Below are positions 20,968 through 35,020 of a DNA stretch of 64,000 nucleotides, piece by piece. The position numbers and the translations under genes were made by a program. The notes under the pieces are model-generated. The model was given only the letters and a program-made list of their open reading frames with translations, was not told the origin of the DNA and made no database searches. How positions within the stretch are numbered: the stretch's first letter is position 1; every line of letters starts with the position of its first letter. Origin of the DNA: Symsagittifera roscoffensis (Eukaryota; Xenacoelomorpha; Acoela; Convolutidae); NCBI RefSeq assembly GCF_963678635.1, contig NC_087062.1:82670012-82734011 (forward strand), read 5' to 3'.

Positions 20968-21181
20968 AAAAAGAACAATTTTGTTCTCCCCCACCCACTT
21001 AACAAGTGTCTAACGACCTCAAACGTCGATTCACTATCCAACCCTTCCAAAAGACCCAAGACTAATAGAAATTTTTAAATAAAACTAACCATTCAAATTA
21101 GGATAAACAGTGAAAAACTTCGATTATTCATCCTTCACTTGAACCCTCCTCTTACCAGACCCAGGATAGATCTTAGACTTA

Positions 21182-21303
21182 GTAAGTTTAAAATAGTATC
21201 TAACGAACTACTTGCGTTCTAATTATACCTGAACCTTTTGGATCGACTTACTATTCTCCAACCCTTGAACACAATCACTACCCCTAAGTAAGATTAAGTA
21301 AGT
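21182..21303 (+). promoter_or_regulatory. Candidate splice donors in the leader
   Basis: GTAAGT occurs at 21182-21187 and 21298-21303, and at the equivalent positions of element 2 (54347 and 54463). They lie upstream of gag-pol, where a retrovirus-like element would need a donor to make a spliced envelope mRNA. Splicing is inferred only. Confidence 0.3.
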
Positions 21304-21483
21304 TAACACCTTAGCTTAGACTAGCCACGAGAAAATGAAAAATCATTTTTCGGAATCGATATACCTTTCTCTCCAACCCTAAATAAAAAGACCCAGGTTA
21401 AGCTAACCAAAAAATCGTAAGGACTAACAGTCTAAGAAAATAGAAATACCTAACAACTTTTTGCATCCCTCATCCTAAATCTT

Positions 21484-21945
21484 ATGTCATTCAAAAATCT
21501 AGGAAATAAACAAACAATCGTATTACACAACTGTGAGATAGATAACAAACAATACGATCTTGTCATCACACCTCATACACAATCAGTTGGATACATTAGA
21601 ACAAAACGACAAACAATAAAAAGAAAAATTATAAACAAACAAAGACAAATCACACGAAAAAGATTTTCAAAAAATAGAAACGAATTTTCAGAATCAGAAG
21701 CCAGCAATTTAGATGAACTCTACAAATTAAAAGAATCAATTGATAAAAATTGTCCCATTCACGATCAATTATATTTTTCCGATTCAGAAACAACTTCAAA
21801 TTCATCAAAAAGAGGAAAAAGAAGAATAAAAAAGCAATACAAACACAAACCAGTACACTTGTATAATTGGAATCAACCAATTAGACACATCGATAGTTAT
21901 ATATTAACAGTCATCAAACAAAAAAATGAGCCACACTCAAAGTGA
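21484..21945 (+). CDS. 153-codon ORF upstream of gag-pol (element 1)
   Basis: ATG-initiated and complete; its last 20 nt overlap the gag-pol ATG (21926) in another frame. The protein is highly basic in the middle (a Lys/Arg/Gln-rich stretch, about residues 39-66), then Ser/Glu-rich, then basic again. Element 2 encodes a 155-residue version at 54649-55116 with about 20 substitutions and the same overlap. The stop-start overlap suggests coupled translation with gag-pol. The family is unknown; nucleic-acid binding is plausible from composition. Confidence 0.6.
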   Translation: MSFKNLGNKQTIVLHNCEIDNKQYDLVITPHTQSVGYIRTKRQTIKRKIINKQRQITRKRFSKNRNEFSESEASNLDELYKLKESIDKNCPIHDQLYFSDSETTSNSSKRGKRRIKKQYKHKPVHLYNWNQPIRHIDSYILTVIKQKNEPHSK

Positions 21946-24900
21946 CGATAGTCCAGATGACGAAGAGGTTTACCCCTTCCTCATAGATGCACCCAATAAT
22001 AGAGGGCAACATGATTTTTGCAAGAATTTACTCGTAAATTTGTTTGAACCCGGAATCAGTCGATGCAAAGCAGAATTCCAAGATGTAAAAATCAAAAGAC
22101 AAATTATTGAACATTATTTGAAAGATATATGTAACTTAACACAACAATATGGAATCTACACCATAGAATTCAGCACACCAAATACGAATCATCGTAAATA
22201 CGTAATTCAAAGAGATGATCTTGAATTAGAATTTTCAAAAGTATTCTTAGAATATATCAAAAGCATACAAATCATAATTCACAAAGAGCAAACTCTATAT
22301 TCACTAACGAAGTTTTTGCAATAATATATACCTATATTTCTATATTAGAAAAAACAGAATTTCAAAGTATCTCACCAACTGAAACATCCAAACATACAAA
22401 AGTACGACATGAAATCACATTATTTTCAACTTTTCTACATATAATCAAAGAAAATTTCACAAAAGACGATGTTTCACAACACAAAAAACATGACTTACAA
22501 AAAATTTTGGCATGGTTTATAATAGATTATTTCACACATAATTAAGACTTAATTTCACAAGCAAGAAAAAATTTCAGACCTCAAAATCCAAATGATGATA
22601 CTGCCATTACAGAACAATCAGACTACGTTTGAGACCCTGAATGGTCTCATCCTACATTTATAAATATCCCACAATCTATCTCAAGTCAAGCAATAAGTAC
22701 AAAATCTTATCACAGAGATTATGTAAAAGTAGTACCACTAACCATTGATGCAACACCATTAAACTACAATACATTTTTACCTGATACACGAAATAACAGT
22801 TTAAATTCGACCGTCAAACAAAATGAAAACCTTAGAAATCTTACACAACAAGATATTCAAACACCATCACACTTCATAAATGAAAAAATTGTCCAAACAA
22901 CAACAACTACACAACAAAGCATTTCACCAATACATCCAAATTTAACAACACCAAGAAATACAAATACTTCACTGGCACAAGTAACCTTACAATCAACCGT
23001 TAAACCTTCGGTTGCTCCAAAATATTCACATATGGATTATCAAACATATAGACCCATGACAGTACCATCAAAACCACGAAAAACGTTCACAAGAAACACT
23101 TTTGCGGAACACAATTATAATTATGCAGATTCGTCAAAAACAAACTACCCCCCACGAAAAAATAATAATCATGTATGTTCTCACTATTGGGATAACCCAA
23201 TGACAACAACCAACTCAGTAAATTTTCGAACTAATTCACATCCTCCACAGGATCATAGTGAAAATTACCCATTCTTTCAACAAAATGAAAATAAAAAGCA
23301 AGCACCTCATCATACGGATTATTTATCATCTGATGATGATTATTTACAACCAGACATTTTTGCACCATATACCCAAGAATATCGCACACAAGGATCGCGA
23401 CGACCTTATACATATAATAGAATTTTTTCTCCAAACCCAACAGATACACGAAATCAACAACCAATACATATGCCAAATCCAACTAATACACAATCTTTTG
23501 AATCGATTCAACCACAAAACCCAATGACTATGCACTCGTATCAACCAACTCAAATGCAAAATGAAATACCACTTCCATATTATCTTCAGCAACACGAAAT
23601 AACAAAAAATCAACTTTCAAATTTTTCGCAAATGCCAAATGCCGCAGAATCACTACAGATGACAATGAATCCATACCTCATGGGTGGATCATCAATAACA
23701 TCAAGTGAACCAATGATGGTATTAACAGGAACATATCCTGAATATTCTGTAGAAAATTATTTAAAAGCAGTAACAGCAAATTTAATTTTAAATATAGGAC
23801 CTGAACCAATTAATACGCCACTATATCAAAATTGGATACATAGACGCACAGAATTGATACAAACAACCTTAAATGGCGCAGCTCAAAAATGGTTTTCAGT
23901 ATTACCTATAGAAATAAAATCAGACTGGAAAAGATTTGCACAAGAATTTTCAAAAATGTTTGACTCCGAAAGAAATAAACAACACCAAAGAGTTTTATGT
24001 AATGAAATTCGCAGATTACCAAATGAAACCATCAAACAATTAGCAGTACGTATCGAAACACTAGTTCGAAAAGCATATTCACTTAATACACATGACTATA
24101 AAAACACAAAAATGACAGAAATTTTAATGATGACCTTAACACCTCAATTAAAGAAAATAGCAAAAAAAAGAGAGCATCTCATCCTTCTTCAATTCGAGAG
24201 CCAGATTTAGATTTTCGAAAACTAGTAGACAAACTAGAGCAAGCGGAAATCACAATGAAACTTGAAGAAACAGAAAATCCAAAACTACAATCTGTTAATC
24301 GAATTGAAACAAACACTACACATATAAATAACATACTGGAATCAGATACAGACCTAGTTGAAAAAATCACTGAAATACTAAATATTTATGAAAAACACCC
24401 AAATTTTAAAGGCAAACCATCTTTCAAAAAATGGTGTAATTATTGCCGACGATACGGACACAGTATTTCCGAATGTAGACAAAAACAACAAGATAACCAA
24501 AACAAACCTCAAAAGCATAAAGAACCAAATAAATCGTTCTATCAATATATGAAAAAAGATCAAAATCTACCAAACAAAAATTAATATAGTAACAACAGTT
24601 CAGGAAAACCACTTCCGAACAACACCAATTACACAAGGAATCAATCACCATATAACTCAAGTTATAGAGGAAGATCACCAGAACGAAGAAATACACAGAA
24701 TTCTTCACAAAATAATTATAATCGATCAAATAGTCGAAATAACTATTCGAGATCAAATTCCAATGCAACACAATTTTTTTATAGATCCAGTTCCCAATCA
24801 AACCCAAGAAATAAACACTATTCTAATAATCAATCACGAAACTCATCATACAACAGAAATAGAAACTATTCACATAATCGAAATAGAAGTTATTCGAACA

Positions 24901-27900
24901 ATCGAAATCAGAATTACCCGAACAATCGATCAAGAAATAACTCATATAATAGATCAAACTATCACAAATCAAATGACAATTATCAAAACAGATCACGAAA
25001 TAATTCACAAAATCGAAATTCAAGTTATAATAATCAATATAGAAATTATTCCCAGTCACCACATAGGAATAATAACTATTATAATAATTCTAAACATCGA
25101 TACAGAAGTAGTACACCAAAACATCAAAGACATATTAATCAAGTACAGTCAAACGAAGAAACAACATCAGACCCCCCAGGTACTGATGACACAGGAAGTA
25201 ACGAACTACAACTAAATCAAATAAACTGTGGATCATCAGATACAGAAAGTGATACAGAAAATACCATCTCCGTAAATATGATAACAGTCGAAAACGACTA
25301 CGAACCTATCATATATGAACAACCTTTTACATCACATATATATGAAAATCAATTGGAACTCCTTCACAATTATTATATTGAACCCATCAATACTACACAA
25401 ACTGCACAAGAAATAAACGAAATTAACACGGTAAATAAACCCGATGAAAACGACAAAACAAAATACTTAAACACAAACATATTTATCAAAATATACAAAA
25501 AGAACAACCCAGAGAAAAAATTTGGACAATACCATTTCTCTTAGAAAGTCCAAGAAACAAAGAATTTCAACCACCAGATCTTGAAATTGATTTTTTAATT
25601 GATTCAGGAGCAGAATCAAACATAATTAATATTCCCACATGGAATGAAATCAAAATATTACATCCAAAATTAACGCCTCTTGCAACCTCTAGTAAACTAG
25701 CAACAGAACAAATATCAACATTAGTAAATTATGGAAAAATCCAATTATTCCTTCTCCCCACAAGAACAATGGAGCAAAATAAAATTCTAAACAAACCATT
25801 TAAACAAATATTTCATATTACTGATATTAAACACAATATCATTGGCATACCATTTATATCAAAATATATAGCAACAATCAACATCTTAAATAGTAAAATA
25901 CTGATCAAAGATAAGTACACAAAAATAAAAAATACAGCTCTAACATTTTTTCAAAGATTAAATAAACAACCACCATTCTTCTCAAAATTTTATCCAATTT
26001 ATAACCAACAATGGAAACACCTGAAACCACTATCAGGAAATATATATAACTTTCCAATAAAACAAGTTCACCAGTATGATAAAAGTCAAAATAAACAACA
26101 ACTTTTTATGTCAGACTTTGAATTTAAAACTATTCACAAGTTTTTCAAAATCACGATTTCATCTATAAAATATTTGAAAAACACGAATTCCGACATCATT
26201 TCGCTACACGTGTATAACAATACACCGTATCAAGTAACATTACCCTTAGGACTTTTAGGATATTGCCAAACAAACGCTACAATCTCACCCATACATGAAA
26301 TAGCATACCGCGTAAATAATATACTCCAATGATTAGATATTTGCCAATCCACAATTCTTAACGAAGAATTATCCATAAATAACATAATAAGCAATGAAAA
26401 GAGAAACACAGATTATTTCACAAAAACACCATATTTTAAACCAACATTCAATATAACAAATTACACAAAAGAACAACAACAATTTTAACGATGTTTTGTA
26501 CACTCACAAATTACACAAATCGAATTTGACAAACTAGCAAAACAACTATTAAAATATTCAACAGTCTACGCAACATCAAAATTTGATGTTGGGAAAATCA
26601 GTTCATCACTACATCTCCCGTTAAAACCTGACGCAGTTTTCAAAAAACAAAGAGCTAGTAAAGTACCAATTCATTTACATGACAAAGTAAACAGATTACT
26701 TGATATTTTAGAACAATACAAAATTATCTCACCAGTAAATAAAGAAGAACAACCAAAAGGTAACAAATTTATTAACCCTGTTATCATCCTAGCAAAAGGA
26801 GAATCATTAAAAATAGTTTTAGACGCTAGATACCTCAATTCACTAATAGACGAATCGAAATGCAATTGGCCTATTGAACCAATACAAGTTATTTTATCAA
26901 AAATAAACGGAAAATACTTTACAACCGCAGATATGAATAGTGCATACAATCAAATGCCACTAGATGAACAATCACGACGTTTAACACATTTTGTTATTGG
27001 AAATCAACAATATGAATTCAACCGCCTATTCTATGGAATTTCCATAGGACCAGCAGCTTTTTCAGCTTTTATGAGCAAAAATTTTAGACCACTAAAACTC
27101 AAGAAAAACGCAATCACCTATTTAGACGATGTTTTTATGCAATCACAGACAAAAGAAGAAATGTTTACAGTTTTAAAACACTATCTTAAAATACTTCAGA
27201 ACGAAAATCTGAAGGCCGCCCCCGATGAATCACACTTCTTTTTAACACGAGTTAAATTTTTAGGACATAATATAGAAAGAAACACAATCACTCCATTAAA
27301 ATCACGCATTGATGCTATTCAAAAACTTCAACCACCAACAAACACAAAGAAAATCCAAGAATTCCTTGGAATGTTAAATTTCTTTAGCAAGTACGTTTAT
27401 AAAATGCAATTATATTTAAGACCGTTCTATAATATCCTCAGACAACAAAATAATTTTGAAAGGACCACTGAACATCAAACACGATTTGAAGAAATTAAAA
27501 AACTTTTAACTGAACAAATTTCAAACACAATTCCAGATTCAAATCAACCATTCTATGCAATGTGCGATGCTTCAAATTTTGGCATCGGCGCAGCATTACT
27601 ACAATCACATAGTGGTACAAATAAAATGAACCTTATATCAGCAAATTCCCGATTATTCACTCAAGCAGAGCTACGACTCTCAACTCTAATGAGAGAATGT
27701 ACAGCTATAATTTATACACTTACAGAATATGAATTTCTGATACTTGGATCAAAACATCCAACAGTTCTATTCACAGATCATAAACCAATCATTTTGCTCT
27801 TTACACAAAAGTCAAATCCCAATCACAGAGTTTATAAATTTCAATTAATTCTAATGAAATTTCCAAACTTACATATAGTTTGGACAGCAGGAAAGAATCT

Positions 27901-30149
27901 TGCATTACCAGATACATTAAGTCGAAATACACAACCTGAATTACTTACACGAAAAACTACAGTTGAAATACCCAAAAATATAAAATTTTACCTTGCAAAA
28001 GACGAAACAGCACCCCGACTAGAATGCAAATATGCAGTAAAAACTGACATTGAACAATCACAAATAAATAACCTACAACATTTCCCACTTTACTTATATT
28101 GCCAAAATAATCACTACGAAGTTGATCTACTAGGAACATCAACCTTCAAACCAATTCCATACTCACAATGGATAAAAAATAACACCCAACAAAAAAGAAT
28201 AAAACACCACTCGCATAAAAAAGACCTTTTTCCGTTAATTGAAAAAGAAAATTTAACTGATAAAATAAATTTATCAGGACCACAAACAAATGATTCAAAA
28301 TACACAATAAATCAAGTCTTTGACCTCCATGACCCACTTGACACAATTCCCCTATCTAAATTAGAAATTGAAAATATTTTTCTCCCTCCAACAGATAAAA
28401 TTACAATTGAAATCTTGAAACAATATCAAAATCTTGACCCAGTAATTAGACAACTAAAATCATGGCACAAATACAAAACTAAGCCCGTAAAGGCAGATAC
28501 CACAATTTTAGGAAATAAAACACTCCTCCGATATTTCCGAAAATTTAATAATACAACAATTAATGAAAACACAGACCTTCTAGAATATCAATTAAATGAT
28601 TCTACAGTTCCCTGTCTCCCTTTAAGTATGATTCTAATAGCTTTCAACATTTCACATACACAAAACACTAAAGGACACTCTGGATCAGAGAAAACATATT
28701 CAAATTTTACACAAAATTTTTATTTCCCAAATGCACCAATTTGGATAAAAGTACTATGCAATGATTGTATAGTATGTTAGCTAAATAAACCTTATCCAAA
28801 TCAAAACAAAATAGCACAAAAACAAGATTTTAAAGGACAAAGTTTATATTTAAACCATCGTATTTCATTCGATACAAAAGGACCAATTTCACCATCCTCT
28901 GAAGGAAACTCCTACATTATGGTAATTGTTGATGTATTTACACATTATGTAGCACTCAACCCAGTACCACATTGTAACGTTTATTATGCTTACACAACAC
29001 TTGCTGAACACTGGATAGCTAAATTCGGATTAACCGAAATCTTAGTTACAGACAACGGTACAGAATTCATAAATAATGAAATCATCACACTATGTCACTT
29101 ATATAACATCAAACACAAACCGCGTACATCTCATGCACCTTGGACAAACGGTTTAGTCGAAGGTATGAACCGTTCACTACAAGAATATCTTAGATGTATC
29201 ATAAACGGAAATGATACAAGATACACAGAATGGTCAGCAAATGTAAAATTGTTTCCCTTAGCATATAATTCACAAATTACGACAACTCTAGGAATGTCAC
29301 CAGACGAAATGGTTTTTAATCAAAAGCCACGTAAACCAATTATGTTTACAGCAAACTCTCATAAAAATGCACAAGGTCATTGCCAACCAAATAAAGACTC
29401 AGTTTGTTATAACCTAACTTTACACACGCATGATGAAGATCATTTTTATCACCCACAAATCCTTAAATTAGCCTCCGGTACACACGCCGAATGGATTTTA
29501 AATAGAGATAAAAAACACAATGAAATTTACCAAAGAATAACAAAAAAATTGTTACAAAGGCAAAACATTAACGAACAAATTAATTCACGCTTTACACCAG
29601 GCTCAGATTAAAAAATTGGAACATTTGTCTTAATACCTAATTTTAATACACAAAAAGGATTTTCTAAAAAATTACAACCCCTTTGCAAAGGACCTTATAA
29701 ATAATTGCCAAACCCACTGACGTCACATATAAAATCACCGATTCAGACCAAAAAGAAATTGTTCAACATCGGAAAATCTATTGCCTTACTACCCAAAAGA
29801 ATACGCACTACGCGAATTAACTCAATTCTATTCTTTCACAGGTTTAAAAGTTATTCAAAATCACCCTCATACGGAAAATGAAATAAATGAACAAAACGAC
29901 ATTCACCTTGAAAAACAAAATAAAAAACCAACTACAACCCAAAACAATACAAAAAAGCTAGATCAAAAAATACCTCAAAAAGAAAGGAAAAATAGAAAAA
30001 TGATTAACAAAATTATACCACAAGAACAAGTCGAGAAATCAGAACATAGAGAGTCATCACGACTTAGAAATCAACCACGTAAAAACTACAAAACATTCAT
30101 CCCACAATCTAAAATCTTAAAGAAAGTTGAATTTCAAAAACAGCTTTAA
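21926..30149 (+). pseudogene. gag-pol of element 1, broken
   Basis: Homologous along its whole length to the intact 2740-codon gag-pol at 55091-63313. Lesions include loss of frame before 22324; TGA at 22630 where the other copy has TGG; a frame change near 24170 in a run of A; TAA near 24582; TGA at 26330; TAG at 28778 where the other copy has CAA; and TAA at 29609. Long pieces stay open: a gag piece 23032-24210, a 615-codon RT/RNase H piece at 26933-28780 with intact YLDD and CDAS motifs, and an integrase core 28919-29611. The enzyme set is the same as in element 2, but no full polyprotein can be made. Confidence 0.9.
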
Positions 30150-31161
30150 TTTTAAAATTAATAATCGTTGCACCTCTGAATCATTTTGAACTTTCATTTT
30201 TCAAAATAACATGCTGACAAACACGCAACAATTCTAGTTCAAAATTAGCCAATAGGATTCGTTCAATCCGTCACCTTCTATAACTATAACACAAACCAAT
30301 TAGACGAAAGATATTAAACTCCAGGCATATCTATAACTATAACTTTACAACCTCCAGGTCAAAAATAAGCAAACCACTCAAACTTGACAACTAAAATAAA
30401 TACCACTATAATATCGTAACCCTCCCTTATCTAATAACGCAAAGATCAACAATATTTTCCCAATTTAGACCTCAAAAACCCCCCAACCAAAAATGATAAA
30501 TTAGCCTAAAGTAAAAAAACGACCATATTAATTTAGCCTAAAGTACAAAAATCTCAAAATTACCCCAGATCACCTGAAAAATAAAAATAAAGCAAAGAAG
30601 ACCTCCCGAACACCATAAAATTCGCCCCCAACAATTTTTCACAAAACTCAACCCACTTGTCAAAAAATCAATAAATAATTCGACCACACTTGAAAATCGC
30701 CCCAAACAACAAAAAATATTCGACCAAGAAGCCATTTCTTAAATGCTCTTCTCTCGATCAGTCAATACAATTTTCAACATTTTCATAAACTTTTTAACAA
30801 TACTTAAACTTTTATTCATATTTCTCTTTGATACTTTTGAAGCTTTTATAAAAATTTTAATCATTTTTTGCAATATTTTTTAAATTTTCTACTCCCCTTT
30901 TGAAATATATCTCCAACTTTCCCAAATCATTGACCATATTCACAGGTACGATAACCCAAAGTTTATCTAAATGATACGAACCATTTTTAGTAGAACAGAT
31001 ATTTTTTTTACTATTTGTAATTTTTATAACATTTTTATCATCCCTAATATTGACAATATGCAAATGTAGAAAAAAGGCAATCATAACATTCGCCTTAGCA
31101 ACAATCCTTTTAATTCTTATCCTTGAAGAATACTACAAAAAACATAAATTTTTTCACTAAG
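30150..31161. other. Conserved non-coding spacer after gag-pol
   Basis: No supported ORF. The first part is conserved with element 2 (63314-64000) despite lacking coding potential, including a twice-repeated ttagcctaaagta (30501 and 30533) and two copies of the short block cctccagg/ctccaggc. It may hold the acceptor for envelope mRNA or export and packaging signals. Confidence 0.5.
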
Positions 31162-32303
31162 AAACATCAATCAGACAACCTTCAAACATTGCTAACCAAC
31201 AATCACACAGTCAGTCTTCACCGACATCATCCCAAGAAAACCCGACAATACCTACAACTACCCAAAACCCTCAAACATCCACACGAATTTCTTTCCAAGA
31301 TAACCCATACACTTTTGAAGAACGACACGCTCGCTTATCTGAACCATTAGAACCAGTTCAGCGACAGGCACCCCTAAGTGAACCAACATATAACTTGTAC
31401 CCAACATTACCACAAGAATTAAGTAGAATAAGAAATATTAGTCAAAACCAAAATACAGTTGAAATAAATAGACAAATTATACATCCACGACGAAATAGAA
31501 ATTTTCAAACCCCCCGAGTTCATTTTGATATACCCCAATCCCCATCACCAAGTACTCCAGAAAACCCAATTAGCATGCTACCGGAAACCCCTACACTTCT
31601 TTCACAACGTGGCATCTCAAGTATACCCTCAGATTACTTAGGTTCAACACCATTATCTGAACAAATACGTGACAATCCCTTTAACCCTCCTAACCAAACA
31701 TCACGACTACCATATTGGACAACATACTCATTCACACAAGGTGAACCAAATTTAATAAATGACCCAATAGATATTTCTACGGATACAACAACATCATCAT
31801 CACTACCAGAAACATTATCACTACCATCAACACCATCAATAAGCCAGATTTCACCGACGCCTTTCTCCCTAAATTTTCCAAATAAACTCGACGCTAGATA
31901 TCGAGAACAATCATCAACAAATATCCCTTTAAGATTAGATTGGAACACGTTCACAGCACCCCCACCATTATTTGGACAACATCCAGAAAGTAACCGACTC
32001 CACAATTGGGCACTCCATAGACTACAATATAGACAAGACATCCACGAAGACATTCGTGACCATAACATCCAAATACTCCAACAAAATAGTCTACAATTAA
32101 AATTTGAAATCTTGGTTAAACTTAACAACATTGCTCAACATCCTTACCCATTAAACCCACCCAATATAACAGCTCAATCGCTACCACCACCATTTATAAC
32201 AACTGAAGTAATATATAAATACGACAGATATACCAAAAAGACAATTGGTCACATCACATTTTATAACCCATACTCAGGATTATCATACAAATGTATATTC
32301 TAA
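31162..32303 (+). CDS. Pro/Ser-rich ORF upstream of the envelope-like gene
   Basis: Open for about 380 codons from after a TAA near 31159, with no ATG at the start; a possible splice acceptor (ttttttcactaag) lies at its upstream edge, so it may be reached by splicing. Roughly the first two thirds are rich in Pro, Ser, Thr, Gln and Asn and probably disordered; the last 130 residues look folded, with a His/Gln-rich helical stretch and conserved-looking Trp and Tyr. The stop (32301-32303) overlaps the ATG of the envelope-like gene at 32291. It has no interruption although gag-pol and env do. Function unknown. Confidence 0.5.
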
Positions 32304-34910
32304 AAATTTTGATACTTCAACACATCCTTTTTCTAACATTTTCCGATCAGAACACAAATCCTTCTCCCCGCACAGGACCCCAAGACTTATTAGTAACACA
32401 CTACGATTGTGAAGAAAATGAACAAAAAACACTACACAAATATGCAATAAATCAAATATCACAATGCTAAACGGAACCACAAGCTATAGAAACTACAATT
32501 GTAATAGCGACACTGTATTCAAAAGCCCGAGCAACAACAGTCGCAGGATATAAATTTACAGCAACCTTTTCCGAAAAGAAAGTACATTGTTCACAAGTTT
32601 CAAACCGAAATAAAAACCGACTTGACCACGAATCATTCTACCAAAGTAATATAGAACGACTTCTGCATCCAAATCCCGATGATTGTAAAAACGAGCTACT
32701 CAGATTAAATATCACAAGAAATAAAAACACCGACAGAAAACTTGTATATTTTCAAGTCTTTGCCGATTCTGTACATCAAGCAGAACTTGAAAGATATCAA
32801 GGACATATAAAACTAGATGAAAAATACCCATACAACGGCGCACACGGAAGATTAACTTATGACATACACGATAAGCACTGGATACCACACATTGGTATAA
32901 ATAATCCATCAAACTGCAAAGCAGACACAAAAAATAAAGGATATCAAGAAATAATGTTTTTCGATTGGAAAATACAACTCAAAAAAATACAACTCACACG
33001 AGATTTATCCGACAACACAATGATCTATCAAGAAATTAGATTACCTTGTAAAAACGATTAAGGTTATTCTGATCCTACAACACGGACACAAGCAACAATT
33101 GTTTGGTTTCCCGAAGATACATGCACAAAATTTCAAGTAGCAAAAATACACGCTCGAATGATAAAATTTCACTAAAAATCTTTTATACAATCAATTCCAT
33201 ATGAACAAGTCCATCCATCACGAAAACAAAGTACTGATTTTCGAAATCTCCATAATATAGAAAATGAATTAACACATTTCCAAATATATCAAGAAACAGA
33301 AATCGCATGCAAATACAGAAACCCACTTCACAAAACACAATATTCTGAAATATTAGTTGAATACGAAAAAGGTTTCGACATGACCACTGGAAAAATAAAA
33401 ATTGACCCTTATGCCACATGTCACCCTCTACACGAAGGAACATCATATATACCAGTTAACTTTCAAAAAAGTAATGGTCAACCTGGTGGAAAACTAAAGC
33501 CACATGACACTAGAAGCACACGTTTACAAGAACTATCACTAATGAATAATACTTATTTTGGTAATATCCACTATAATATCCACTTAGATATGAAGTTAGA
33601 CTACACGATTAGTCGAATTTTTCAAGAAATGTCACTCTCCGAATTAGAAACACTTCACCAACTATGCGAATTAGAAAGGACACAAATCCTACAATCACTC
33701 GCACTAGCAGTGTTAAAAATACCCTACGCAGGATATTTAATATCAGGAAATAGATCAAATTTTCTAGACTACGATGGAAACATTTTATGGTTTCATACTT
33801 GTACCAAAAAAGTATCACCACTATATGTTTTTGAAGATAAACGCTGCTATAAAAGAATCCCTATCTTTTATAAAAATAAGGTACAATATGTTGACACACT
33901 TTCAAGACGAACATATTTTTGGGATACCGCAGTCCCATTTGGATCAGAAAATAGCCACAATGTAGTACAATTGAACCCTGGTGAAGATAAATATAATCTT
34001 CTTACTCCATACCCCACGTTAATGCAATCACTCAAAAAATTTTCACCCGAAAGCATCAGAGCTATTGCTCATAATCCAAATATTGATTTACAATCAATTG
34101 GAATATATATTCAAAATCAGATATCCAACACCACATTAGAACACAACAATTCCAAGAATTATTAACACAAATGGACACTATACAAAGACAATCAATTGAC
34201 CAAAATTTACGCAAACTTGCCGAAACCGCAGGATTTGCAGATATTTATACACAAGATTATAGCGGATATTTTAAAGACATTAAAGACTATATATATCTAA
34301 ACGGTGAAAAATACAGACCACAAGATTTTTTATCAAAAATATTTTTAGCTTTGTTACACTAAAAAATGAAATTCTCGATTTTCTAGGATGGCCCTATTAC
34401 ATCTTAGAAAAATTAAGTATCCTATACGCAATGTTTAACTTTATAGGATTTCTTTTTTCACTTTTAAAAGGAATCTATAACACATGCGCTATACACACAC
34501 AAGTAAATAGACAAGCAAGTTTAGCACGCATACTATTTGCAGGATTTTTTGCAATTTTTTCATCATCAATAAACAAAATTCCTCTAGACGCACAAATAAA
34601 AGAATATAATACAAAAATAGCGACAAGACAGAACACATACGACGAAGAACATAATAACATAGAAGTAACACCTACCGCACCACAGTTGCCACCCCTACCA
34701 CATAACCATCCATTATCCTTAGTCCCACGTAATTTCCGAAACCTAGCAATAACACATAACCCAAATTTTAGACCAAACATATCGCAAAGTCCCATACAAC
34801 ATATAATGACACATCATTCACAAGATGATAATACATATGAACAAATTATAGAACAACCCCATACCACCGCTTTTCAGTCTCAAAATAATCATTTTTTTAG
34901 CCCACGATAA
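32291..34910 (+). pseudogene. Envelope-like glycoprotein, broken; chuvirus-type class III pattern suspected
   Basis: ATG 32291 starts a hydrophobic signal-peptide-like segment of about 16 residues. The frame is then interrupted by stops at 32468, 33059, 33173 and 34163, with frame changes near 34150 and 34350. The ectodomain has many Cys and several N-glycosylation sites. Near 33730-33960 there is an ordered block: GNRS-x-F, then Gly and Trp, a Cys, SPL, a CYKRIPI segment, and VD with TYFW. To my knowledge this block resembles the glycoproteins of chuviruses and of retroelements that captured one. A hydrophobic, probably membrane-spanning part follows at 34431-34590 and a Pro-rich tail after it. 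This copy cannot make a full protein. Its role in the live element would be membrane fusion. Confidence 0.6.
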
Positions 34911-35020
34911 GCCGACAACTTGGATCCCTACACCGCTCAAATTCCAATACTCCAATCCCAATAATCCCACTTTTTGCTTTCCCGCCAGCCGATTTTCCAA
35001 CTATTAATATATCATCAAGC

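Noticed and set aside
24763-25215. 150-codon ORF in another frame of the gag low-complexity region, with a partner near 57759
   Set aside because: It is a frame-shifted reading of the Asn/Arg/Ser repeats; its Ile/Thr-rich periodic sequence follows from the repeat. Its presence in both copies is explained by conservation of the real frame.
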